Below are positions 7,539 through 14,082 of a stretch of DNA of 15,772 bases, in pieces (the first letter of the stretch is position 1; the number at the start of each line of letters is the position of its first letter). The notes under the pieces are model-generated. The model ran no database searches and was not told the DNA's origin. It worked only from the letters and a program-made list of their open reading frames with translations. A program made the translations under genes and the position numbers. The DNA comes from a bacterium (GTDB taxonomy: Bacteria > Babelota > Babeliae > Babelales > Babelaceae): positions 1-15,772 of the forward strand of contig JAJZMR010000096.1 in the NCBI GenBank assembly GCA_021847535.1. Reading direction: 5' to 3'.

Positions 7539-8572
7539 CACATATCCTTGTTATCTTCATTAATTATATTTAGAAGCATTTCAATTGAAATGGTATCGGT
7601 CATATGGTTGATAACCCATTTTCGTGGCGCAAAATTGTCTAAGTTGCCAGGGATCATTTGTACCAACTCGTTCAGTTCCGGTAATGTTTTCCAACTTATA
7701 CCTGTTTCTTTTGTTAAATAAGGACAAGAGCTTACGGGTGAAAAACATTTACCCAGATAAAAAATAGGCTCTTCTGGATTCCAAACCAGGGTTGGTACAT
7801 TCATAGCCCAACATTCTGCAAGGGCAATACCTTGTGATTCAGATACACTGATAAAAACAGCATAGGTAACCCGATTGAGTATTTTTTTATACTTCTCTTT
7901 TGAATAATCGCCATATTTTAATATGATTGGTTGCCAGCCATTTTTTTTAATAATTTTTTCAACTTCTTTGCAAAATTCTTCTGACTCTGTTTTCCAATAA
8001 ATAAGAACCTTATTTGTTTTATGAGGATTTTCAGGCTTCCAATACTCCTGGTCTACTCCTGCGGGCCACACATGTATAATTCGTGAAACCTTTGGTTCAT
8101 CTTCAATATGGCCTATTTTGTTCCATTGGCTGGGGGTAAGATAAATATCTATCACATTGTTCGTAAGAATATGATTTTGTTCACTTGCTCTGCCAAACAT
8201 ATTTGGACCAACAATTATTTTTTTGATAAGCGAATTTTCTTTAAATTTGATCGCCTGTTTTAAAAAACGAACATCTTGTAAACAAAAAGCGATATCTTTT
8301 AGCTGTGCTGCATTATCAGGATTGATAGTGTAGGAAATTTCTAAATTGGTTAAGCCTTTTAAAATGCTTGCAAGTACGGCTGGGTGCGGATCAGTGTAAA
8401 AAATTGAGATGCCATTATATGTTTTTTTGAAAATGGTAGCAATTGATTCTTCTGCCGCTAACAACATAGATGATTGTGCAAGAATTGCAATGGGCGTAAA
8501 AATAAAAAAATAATTTTTAAAATCTACTGATTTTTTGATAATTTTAAAAAAAAGGTATGTTATTTGTTCCAT
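7538..8572 (-). CDS. Exported GT-B glycosyltransferase, GT4-like
   Basis: The C-terminal domain has the GT4 donor-site block SESQGIALAECWA (244-256), with NVPTLVWN after it. The AGVD element (171-174) that follows IHVWP is the usual GT4 'P-x-GVD' hinge. The N-terminal domain begins at about residue 52 (GISIFYTDPHP). The leader is longer than in neighbouring genes: a basic region to about residue 19, a hydrophobic core YFFIFTPIAILA (21-32), then SSMLLAA with a possible cleavage at about residue 40. It could therefore be an uncleaved anchor. Ribosome site AAGG lies about seven bases before the ATG. It is 18 bases downstream of the second FkbM gene and overlaps the following GT2 start by one base. 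Substrates are unknown. Confidence 0.8.
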   Translation of the reverse strand: MEQITYLFFKIIKKSVDFKNYFFIFTPIAILAQSSMLLAAEESIATIFKKTYNGISIFYTDPHPAVLASILKGLTNLEISYTINPDNAAQLKDIAFCLQDVRFLKQAIKFKENSLIKKIIVGPNMFGRASEQNHILTNNVIDIYLTPSQWNKIGHIEDEPKVSRIIHVWPAGVDQEYWKPENPHKTNKVLIYWKTESEEFCKEVEKIIKKNGWQPIILKYGDYSKEKYKKILNRVTYAVFISVSESQGIALAECWAMNVPTLVWNPEEPIFYLGKCFSPVSSCPYLTKETGISWKTLPELNELVQMIPGNLDNFAPRKWVINHMTDTISIEMLLNIINEDNKDM

Positions 8573-8590
8573 GCCAAACCTTGCATTTTT

Positions 8591-9304
8591 TTATAAACGC
8601 ACAAAAACTGCATCACCGAACCATTGAGCGGTAGTACTTAATGCTATGAGCGTAAATCCCTGAGATTCAAGCCACGTTTTAACATCATGATAAAGTGATT
8701 GGCCTTGATATGCTTCAACAAATTCAACTTCTATTATAATAGCTTTCACATGCTGTATTATGTCGGGCGATGCTTGAAGCGTTTGCAATTCGGTTCCTTG
8801 CATATCAAGCCAGAGTAAATCGATATGAGAGACTTCATTGTTTTTTGCCCATGTATCAATTGTCGTGCAATCGACCTCAATGGTTGAATTAAAGAGCACA
8901 TGCGGTGCGTAGGTTAAATGATCCTTTGGTGGCAGTAAGGAGCTTGATTCAGATGGTTCATGCGGTGAATTGACGTATGACGATATATAAAACTGTTTTT
9001 TGCCATTGCTATCGCCTAATGCGATATTGAAACCAGTAATATGACTTATTAGTTTGGTTTTTTCACAAAATTTTTTATAAATTTGTGGGATTGGTTCAAA
9101 GGAGTATATACGTGCGCGCGGCCAAAAATCAGCAAGATAGAGCGTATCATTTCCATCATATGAGCCTGCCTCTAAAACAATGGGATTGTCTGGCAAATAG
9201 GGCTTTACTATTTTAAGTGCATCACGAGGTTCACGAAAATTAATAGCAGCGACCATTTTTAATGGTAAAGCTGCAAGCAACAAAAAAACATATTTATATA
9301 TCAT
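8591..9304 (-). CDS. Exported FkbM-family methyltransferase (second copy)
   Basis: Motif I is LEAGSYDGND (44-53), the acidic strand is IYSFEPIPQ (66-74), and the late block is IDLLWLDMQGTEL (161-173), the hallmark of FkbM enzymes. It differs from the FkbM gene at 5911 in almost every loop, so the two are not a recent duplicate. The signal peptide covers residues 1-20 (MIYKYVFLLLAALPLKMVAA). Ribosome site AGGA is seven bases before the ATG. It lies between a GT2 gene (28 bases upstream) and the GT4-like gene (18 bases downstream). The acceptor is probably a sugar hydroxyl added by a neighbour, which is inference. Confidence 0.85.
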   Translation of the reverse strand: MIYKYVFLLLAALPLKMVAAINFREPRDALKIVKPYLPDNPIVLEAGSYDGNDTLYLADFWPRARIYSFEPIPQIYKKFCEKTKLISHITGFNIALGDSNGKKQFYISSYVNSPHEPSESSSLLPPKDHLTYAPHVLFNSTIEVDCTTIDTWAKNNEVSHIDLLWLDMQGTELQTLQASPDIIQHVKAIIIEVEFVEAYQGQSLYHDVKTWLESQGFTLIALSTTAQWFGDAVFVRL

Positions 9305-9332
9305 ATTTTGATCCTATTTTTGACCCATATTC

Positions 9333-10145
9333 TTAATGAAACAACATTTTTAGTGGCTTATAGACGGGAAGAGACCTCACATACCGATCGATTTGCATTT
9401 GGAGTTCACGACTTTTTCTATGATCACTAATAGGGTTAGTGTCGTTATACAGATAAAGAACTTTGGGAATAAACATAAAATGGTCCCGCGCTTGTTCGAT
9501 CATAGGAATCCCTGTTGCCATGTCGGCACACATATGAAAAAATTCACCATTCACCTGAAGGTCCTCAAGCTTGATGTTTTTATAAAGTTTTGCATAAAAC
9601 GAGCGTAGATGTGATGGGATACTCTGATGCCTTCTAAAGGCATTATTTTTTACGACATCTTTGGGCATCTGCTCATTAAAGCCGATTGCGCCTGAATTGA
9701 TTTCTCGATACTGCCCATAGGTAAGCCAGATATCATGATGCGTGTAAAGCTCATTCAGATACTTAAGAACGGAATTACCAGCCAATTGGTCATCGCCATC
9801 AAGAATGACAACGATAGTATCGTCTTTCACATAGGTGTTAATGGTATACCAATGATTATACAATGCACCCATCCGCTTTTCATTACGCACAAGGGTGATA
9901 TTGGGTAGCGCATGGCGCTTGATAACTTCTTGAGCTCTTTCATACGTAGTATCGGTTGAACAATCATCGATGTACATAATAGAATAATGGTCTATAGGAT
10001 AATCTTGGATCGCTGAAATGATATTTTTTTCAACATAGTGTTCATTATTATATGATGCAATAAGAATGACAAAATTTTTGTATGATTCAGCTGTTACCAA
10101 CACGCATTGAAACAATGATAAAAAAATAACTATTTTTTTGTACAT
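9333..10145 (-). CDS. Exported family 2 glycosyltransferase (paralogue A)
   Basis: The GT-A features are intact: IASYNNEHYVEKN (29-41), MYIDDCSTD (57-65) for the nucleotide, and VILDGDD (113-119) as DXD. Downstream blocks IWLTYGQ, IPSHLRSFYA and a final LYLYND are shared with the gene at 10895, so the two are paralogues. The signal peptide is residues 1-19 (MYKKIVIFLSLFQCVLVTA), and the catalytic strand starts at about residue 25. No clear Shine-Dalgarno precedes the ATG; it begins one base after the upstream TAA (TAATATG), so re-initiation by coupling is likely. It directly follows the GT6 gene. Donor and linkage are unknown. Confidence 0.85.
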   Translation of the reverse strand: MYKKIVIFLSLFQCVLVTAESYKNFVILIASYNNEHYVEKNIISAIQDYPIDHYSIMYIDDCSTDTTYERAQEVIKRHALPNITLVRNEKRMGALYNHWYTINTYVKDDTIVVILDGDDQLAGNSVLKYLNELYTHHDIWLTYGQYREINSGAIGFNEQMPKDVVKNNAFRRHQSIPSHLRSFYAKLYKNIKLEDLQVNGEFFHMCADMATGIPMIEQARDHFMFIPKVLYLYNDTNPISDHRKSRELQMQIDRYVRSLPVYKPLKMLFH

Positions 10146-10146
10146 A

Positions 10147-10887
10147 TTAGTTTCTCATCTTATGGTGATTTTTATCAAGGGCTAATAATCTTTTGGTATA
10201 AGGTAAATTCCAGGTTTCTGGATAACAGTATGATGGTGATAAAATTTTTGTTGGGGGGTTATCGATAAAATAACGGTTAAGGTGGCTTTCGTCATGCCAG
10301 ATGGCGATATAATCGCTGTGTAGATCCTGCTCGATATTGGCAACTACTGTTTCCATCATAGAAAAAAAGCTTTCTCGTTCACCGCCATAAAAACCACCTG
10401 CAAAGTATGTTTTTCCCTCTTGGGGTGCAACATAGGCCGCTGAAGCTCTATTTGTTTCATATGTACCCCGTTTGCCGACAAATCCAGGGTGCTGCGTTGC
10501 AACTCGTTTTGATAAAATTTCACTGCCGACAGGGGCGACAAAGAGCATATCAGCATCAACGGCAAATAGGTAATCAAAATCATTAAAAAGATCTTTATTT
10601 TTTAAATAAACAGCGAAACGCATGAGCGTGTCATGGGGCCAACCCAACCGTTTTTGATAGATTTTTGTCACATCTGGTGCAGGAGTGACATATCCATCGG
10701 TAAAAACAAAGTACCGAACGGTATGATCAGTACAAAAATAAGTACGTGCAGAAGCAATCATCTGTTCAGCGTATTGCGCATATTTTCCTGTAGCCATAAC
10801 ATTCAGGGCTATACGTGCGGCATGTACTGATATGCCAAAAAATAGGTGCGCCCCTAAAATTAAAAACAATGATCGCATAATTTTCAT
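10147..10887 (-). CDS. Exported GT6 glycosyltransferase (ABO / alpha-1,3-Gal/GalNAc type)
   Basis: GT6 (Pfam PF03414) includes the human A and B transferases and alpha-1,3-galactosyltransferase, which add Gal or GalNAc with retention. Landmarks in order are DTLMRFAVYL (86-95), FAVDADMLFV (108-117), HPGFVG (133-138), the block AYVAPQEGKTYFAGGFYGGE (151-170), the WHDESHLNRYF box (197-207), and PTKILSPSYCYPE (212-224). At 246 residues it is the compact catalytic domain seen in bacterial members. DAD at 111-113 is an intact metal-binding DXD, whereas most bacterial GT6 proteins have NXN. I chose the ATG at 10887: AAGGA lies just before it and the protein then opens with a signal peptide to about VHA (21-23). 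A longer in-frame ORF to 10995 would overlap the upstream gene. It lies seven bases after a GT2 gene. Confidence 0.92.
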   Translation of the reverse strand: MKIMRSLFLILGAHLFFGISVHAARIALNVMATGKYAQYAEQMIASARTYFCTDHTVRYFVFTDGYVTPAPDVTKIYQKRLGWPHDTLMRFAVYLKNKDLFNDFDYLFAVDADMLFVAPVGSEILSKRVATQHPGFVGKRGTYETNRASAAYVAPQEGKTYFAGGFYGGERESFFSMMETVVANIEQDLHSDYIAIWHDESHLNRYFIDNPPTKILSPSYCYPETWNLPYTKRLLALDKNHHKMRN

Positions 10888-10894
10888 GATATCC

Positions 10895-11710
10895 TTAAGA
10901 AATAAAAGGGTTTTTATGTAAAGGGGTATATCTTTTTTTTGTCCGTATGTAAAAATCAAGCTCCGCCTGCAACTGCGTATGTTCTTTAAAGTCATTCAAG
11001 GGGTTGTCGATATTGTAGACATAGAGAACCTCTTTAATAAATGCATGGTGCTCGCCCGCCATTTCGATCATAGGGAACATAATGGCAAGGTCCCACGTAA
11101 CGGGGAAAAATTTTCCTTGATACAGAAGATCTTTTTTATCGATACGCTGGAACAACCACGCGTAGAAAGTTCTAAAATGAGACGGAAGCGTCCCGCGTAG
11201 ATACCGGAACGTGTTTGCTTTGATAATATCTTGAGGGTAAGCGTGACAATGGCCGGTACGATTTTCTGGCCAAAGTTCAAATTGACCATAGGTCAACCAG
11301 ATATCTTGTTTTTCATATACGTGCGTCAGGTGTTCAAGCACCTTATCATGCTTAAACCAATCATCCCCATCTAAAAGGCCAATGACCTTGTGCGGAGCGC
11401 ATGCGTGGACTGCATGATAAATATTATACAAAGCCCCTCTATTTTTTTTGTTTATAACAAGTGATATTTTTTCTTCAAGATGATGTTTTTGTATATATTC
11501 TTCGAGTAATTGCTGGGTGTTATCAGTTGCACAGTCAACAATAATCGTAGCATGCCAAAAGGGATATGTTTGTTCAATAAGGGATTCTATATTTTTAATG
11601 CACCATCGCTGATTGTTATAGGTTGGTATTACAATTTCCCATTCAAGCGCTGCATGTAAAGGGTAAAATAACACCCACGCGGCAACAAATATACTTTGAG
11701 AGATTTTCAT
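10895..11710 (-). CDS. Exported family 2 glycosyltransferase (paralogue B)
   Basis: This paralogue of the gene at 9333 shares YNN (31-33), GALYN (92-96), LLDGDD (112-117), IWLTYGQ and the PSH-x-R-x-FYA block. The usual first aspartate of the nucleotide site is replaced: it reads IVDCATD (57-63) where paralogue A has YIDDCSTD. DXD is kept. The signal peptide is residues 1-20 (MKISQSIFVAAWVLFYPLHA), and the catalytic strand EWEIVIPTYNN follows at residue 23. The start at 11710 is supported by AAGGA upstream and by the clean signal peptide; a longer in-frame ORF begins at 11734 inside the upstream gene. It is second in the ten-gene run. Donor and acceptor are unknown; the changed aspartate may mean altered donor binding or loss of activity. 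Confidence 0.8.
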   Translation of the reverse strand: MKISQSIFVAAWVLFYPLHAALEWEIVIPTYNNQRWCIKNIESLIEQTYPFWHATIIVDCATDNTQQLLEEYIQKHHLEEKISLVINKKNRGALYNIYHAVHACAPHKVIGLLDGDDWFKHDKVLEHLTHVYEKQDIWLTYGQFELWPENRTGHCHAYPQDIIKANTFRYLRGTLPSHFRTFYAWLFQRIDKKDLLYQGKFFPVTWDLAIMFPMIEMAGEHHAFIKEVLYVYNIDNPLNDFKEHTQLQAELDFYIRTKKRYTPLHKNPFIS

Positions 11711-11723
11711 ACGATATATTCCT

Positions 11724-12599
11724 TTATTGAGCAATGAATGTTGGTTTATAGTCCATATGGGGCGCCCTGTTTATACAATTTTGTAAAGGTTCTATATCAA
11801 GTTTATACCCCTGTAAATAGAGATCGAGCAGCTCTTCTGGCAGGCATTCATTACTATGTCTGTTTTTAAAAGTTGTTTGTACAATATTTAATGGGCAGTT
11901 GACTATACAGGCATATTCGTAACAAAGCCCAGTTTGATGGTGCGGATTTTGGCAGGCCCAAGCGCCTTCAAGAATATTTGGATTATTAAAATATGTTTTT
12001 AAAAAAAACGGTTTGATATCTTTTTTTCTATAAACAACCATATCAACGCTGTGGGGATAACCCCAGTCTCCTTGTCCTTTTCTAAACTCCCAGCTATAAA
12101 CTCCCGGTAAAACCTCATGTAAGTCAGGTACTCCTGTTTTCCTATTTTGGCTATAACATTCTGTAATATGCGTACCAAGCCTCAAATAAAAACCCTCAGC
12201 CTGATTATCTTTCAAAAGGTCGATTATTTTATGAAAATCAACCGGCCTTGTGATGATTATGTCATCAACTGCAAATACGATATAGCCGTCATTTTCAAAT
12301 TCAGCAGCTTTAAGCACCAATCTTTTAAAATCATTTTCTGCTGCTGATTGTTCCAAAAATCGAACCGCAGGGTACCGTTGTTGTGTGAGCATATACCCTT
12401 GACGATAGTCTGGCGTGTCTGCTTTAAAAATGATTGAAATAGCTTTGCAGCCGTGCGTGTTTTTATCAAAAGATTCAAGAAAGGCATCAAGCTGTAATGG
12501 GCGATTGCGTGAAAAAACAACTAAATTAATAGGCGCACTTAGTGCTTGATATGCGATAAGACAGATTGCTACGCAGATAATATTTTTGAATAACTTCAT
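11724..12599 (-). CDS. Exported GT-A-like glycosyltransferase, first gene of the ten-gene run
   Basis: A GT-A-like fold is suggested by INLVVFSRNRPLQLDAFLES (24-43), which resembles the first strand and helix of many GT-A enzymes, and by the acidic DXD-like site IVFAVDDIII (107-116). A later acceptor-side block, GDWGYPHSVDMVVYRK, is less recognisable. I cannot place it in a named CAZy family with confidence. The signal peptide is residues 1-22 (MKLFKNIICVAICLIAYQALSA). I chose the ATG at 12599: AAGGGA lies five bases before it, whereas starts at 12605 and 12644 lack a site. It opens the ten-gene run, with the candidate promoter at 12637-12665 just upstream. At 291 residues it is complete for a single-domain transferase. 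Confidence 0.7.
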   Translation of the reverse strand: MKLFKNIICVAICLIAYQALSAPINLVVFSRNRPLQLDAFLESFDKNTHGCKAISIIFKADTPDYRQGYMLTQQRYPAVRFLEQSAAENDFKRLVLKAAEFENDGYIVFAVDDIIITRPVDFHKIIDLLKDNQAEGFYLRLGTHITECYSQNRKTGVPDLHEVLPGVYSWEFRKGQGDWGYPHSVDMVVYRKKDIKPFFLKTYFNNPNILEGAWACQNPHHQTGLCYEYACIVNCPLNIVQTTFKNRHSNECLPEELLDLYLQGYKLDIEPLQNCINRAPHMDYKPTFIAQ

Positions 12600-12636
12600 A
12601 CTCATCCCTTTTAAATGAAGTAATTTTCCGCTGCAC

Positions 12637-12665
12637 AGCATCAAATTTTTTTATGTCTTTGTCAA
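12637..12665 (-). promoter_or_regulatory. Candidate promoter for the ten-gene minus run
   Basis: A perfect -35 hexamer TTGACA lies at 12665-12660 on the minus strand, with GATGCT (3/6 to consensus) 17 bases downstream at 12642-12637. Transcription would start near 12630, giving a leader of about 30 bases to the ATG at 12599. The -10 is weak, so a regulator may be needed. It is a pattern match only. Confidence 0.4.
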
Positions 12666-12679
12666 GCAAGTATTGCATC

Positions 12680-12708
12680 TTGTCATGCGGTTATTTCTGT
12701 TCTAGGCT
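12680..12708 (+). promoter_or_regulatory. Candidate weak promoter for the methyltransferase-GT2/flippase pair
   Basis: TTGTCA (12680-12685, 5/6) is followed after 17 bases by TAGGCT (12703-12708, 3/6), about 40 bases before the chosen ATG at 12748. It is divergent from the minus-run promoter in the same gap. The -10 is poor, so this is tentative. Confidence 0.25.
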
Positions 12709-12747
12709 AGTCCCGTAAAAATATATCCATCATATGTGGGGGTGTTC

Positions 12748-12987
12748 ATGGAACATGTTGCTGTTTTGCAATCGCAAGCTGAGAAATTTCTTTATAGGTA
12801 TAAAAGGTATCGTTATTACTATGATTTTCTTGAGCGTCTTTATCGCTACACCATAGTGCCCGGGCTTCGTGTGCTCCATATCGGATGTGCCGACGGCTTT
12901 ATTTTGCGGGTGATCGACCCTTCTTATGCAGTTGGTATTGACGACAATTCATTCCAGACACTATTTTCAGCAAAAAATGGATATTGA
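12748..12987 (+). pseudogene. SAM methyltransferase N-terminal part of a methyltransferase-GT2 fusion, frame-broken
   Basis: This is the N-terminal end of a class I SAM-dependent methyltransferase. The SAM loop is RVLHIGCADGFIL (41-53), after a basic, tyrosine-rich N-terminus (residues 10-34). The frame ends after GIDDNSFQTLFSAKNGY, before the rest of the methyltransferase domain, and the next frame continues it. Removing one A from the run at 12972-12977 gives a continuous read-through (SAK-MDIED). The ATG at 12748 is preferred over the GTG at 12736 because GGGGG lies a few bases before it. There is no signal peptide, unlike the neighbouring enzymes. Possible explanations are a real frameshift, programmed slippage on the A run, a sequencing error, or translational restart at the ATG at 12977. 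Confidence 0.7.
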
Positions 12988-14071
12988 GGACTTTTCTCTT
13001 CTTGATGCATCAGTTTTTGATTATGTTATTGTCAGCGCATCAGCTTTAAAGCAAGCGGAAGATATTCAAGGGTTCATAAGAAAAATAAAAACAATAAGTG
13101 ATGCGCATACGCGTATTATTTTTGAATATAACATTGCACGGATGCTTCCTATCTTGCCCGCCGATATACGTCATTTTTGTTTTCTTGAAGAGCTTGAAAT
13201 TATTACAGAAAAAAATGAACTTTTGGTTTCTCTAGGGATCCCTTATATTGCAGATTTTTTTAATTATGGACTGTCTCGTTTACCGCTTATTAAAAAAGCC
13301 TGTTTGATGCGGCTTTTTATTACCCGGTTTAAGCAATCGAATACACAGGAATTTTCAGTTTCGGTAATTATCCCTTGCAAAAATGAAGCGGGCACTATCC
13401 AGCGCGCAATTCAACATATGCCAGCAATGGGACGGTTCACCGAAATTATACTTATCGATGGCCATTCAAAAGATGGCACCGTTGCTATGATGCAGCGCGT
13501 ACAAACGGATTATCCTGAAAAAAATATTACCTGGTTTGTGCAGTCAGCCCGTGGTAAAAAAAATGCTGTTGAGGAGGGATTTTTGCGTGCACGTGGTGAT
13601 ATGGTGATGATACTTGATGGGGATATCACGGTTGAGCCGGAAGAGTTGCCTAAGTTTTATCATGCCCTTGCTTCAGGGCGGGGCGAGTGCATTAATGGTG
13701 TACGTTTAGTCTATCCGATGGACAGGCAGGCGATGCCGTTACTTAATTGGTTTGTAAATTGGAGCTTTGGGATTTTGATTTCGTATCTTATCGGCCAATC
13801 AGTCAAAGATACATTATGCGGAACAAAGGTTTTTTTTAAAAAAGATTTGGGAATGCTTGAAGAGAGTAAGCGCTTTTTTGGGAACTTCGATCCCTTTGGT
13901 GATTTTGATATACTATGCGGTGCGGCTTATCGCCATTTAAAGATTGTAGATATCCCGGTTCATTATAAAAAACGGAGCTACGGCGCCCCGGGGGTTCCAT
14001 TTTTTAAAAGTGGGTTACTCCTTTTACGTATGGCCCTTGTTGTGGGTATAAAATTTTTCTTACGCAGATAG
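12977..14071 (+). CDS. Methyltransferase C-terminal part fused to a DPM-like GT2 glycosyltransferase
   Basis: Residues 1 to about 100 continue a SAM methyltransferase (FDYVIVSASALKQAEDIQGFI, then TRIIFEYN), as in known methyltransferase-GT2 fusions. A linker rich in hydrophobic and basic residues leads to a complete GT2 domain: VSVIIPCKNE (128-137), IDGHSKDG (160-167), and the DXD in ILDGDI (212-217), with QSARGKKNAVEEGF nearby, like dolichyl-phosphate mannosyltransferase-type enzymes. A hydrophobic segment LLLLRMALVVGIKFFLRR ends the protein and may bind the inner face of the membrane. There is no signal peptide. The coordinates use the ATG at 12977, which overlaps the upstream stop and could allow coupled restart; the full fusion would begin at 12748. 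It ends 11 bases before the flippase start. Confidence 0.8.
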   Translation: MDIEDFSLLDASVFDYVIVSASALKQAEDIQGFIRKIKTISDAHTRIIFEYNIARMLPILPADIRHFCFLEELEIITEKNELLVSLGIPYIADFFNYGLSRLPLIKKACLMRLFITRFKQSNTQEFSVSVIIPCKNEAGTIQRAIQHMPAMGRFTEIILIDGHSKDGTVAMMQRVQTDYPEKNITWFVQSARGKKNAVEEGFLRARGDMVMILDGDITVEPEELPKFYHALASGRGECINGVRLVYPMDRQAMPLLNWFVNWSFGILISYLIGQSVKDTLCGTKVFFKKDLGMLEESKRFFGNFDPFGDFDILCGAAYRHLKIVDIPVHYKKRSYGAPGVPFFKSGLLLLRMALVVGIKFFLRR

Positions 14072-14082
14072 GGTAGTAATGT

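Noticed and set aside
7539-7541. GTG start for the GT2 gene at 6615
   Set aside because: It is only three bases from the AGGA site; the ATG at 7538 has six-base spacing.
10887-10995. Longer GT6 start at 10995
   Set aside because: It would overlap the upstream GT2 gene by about 100 bases, and the added residues hide a clear signal peptide that begins at 10887.
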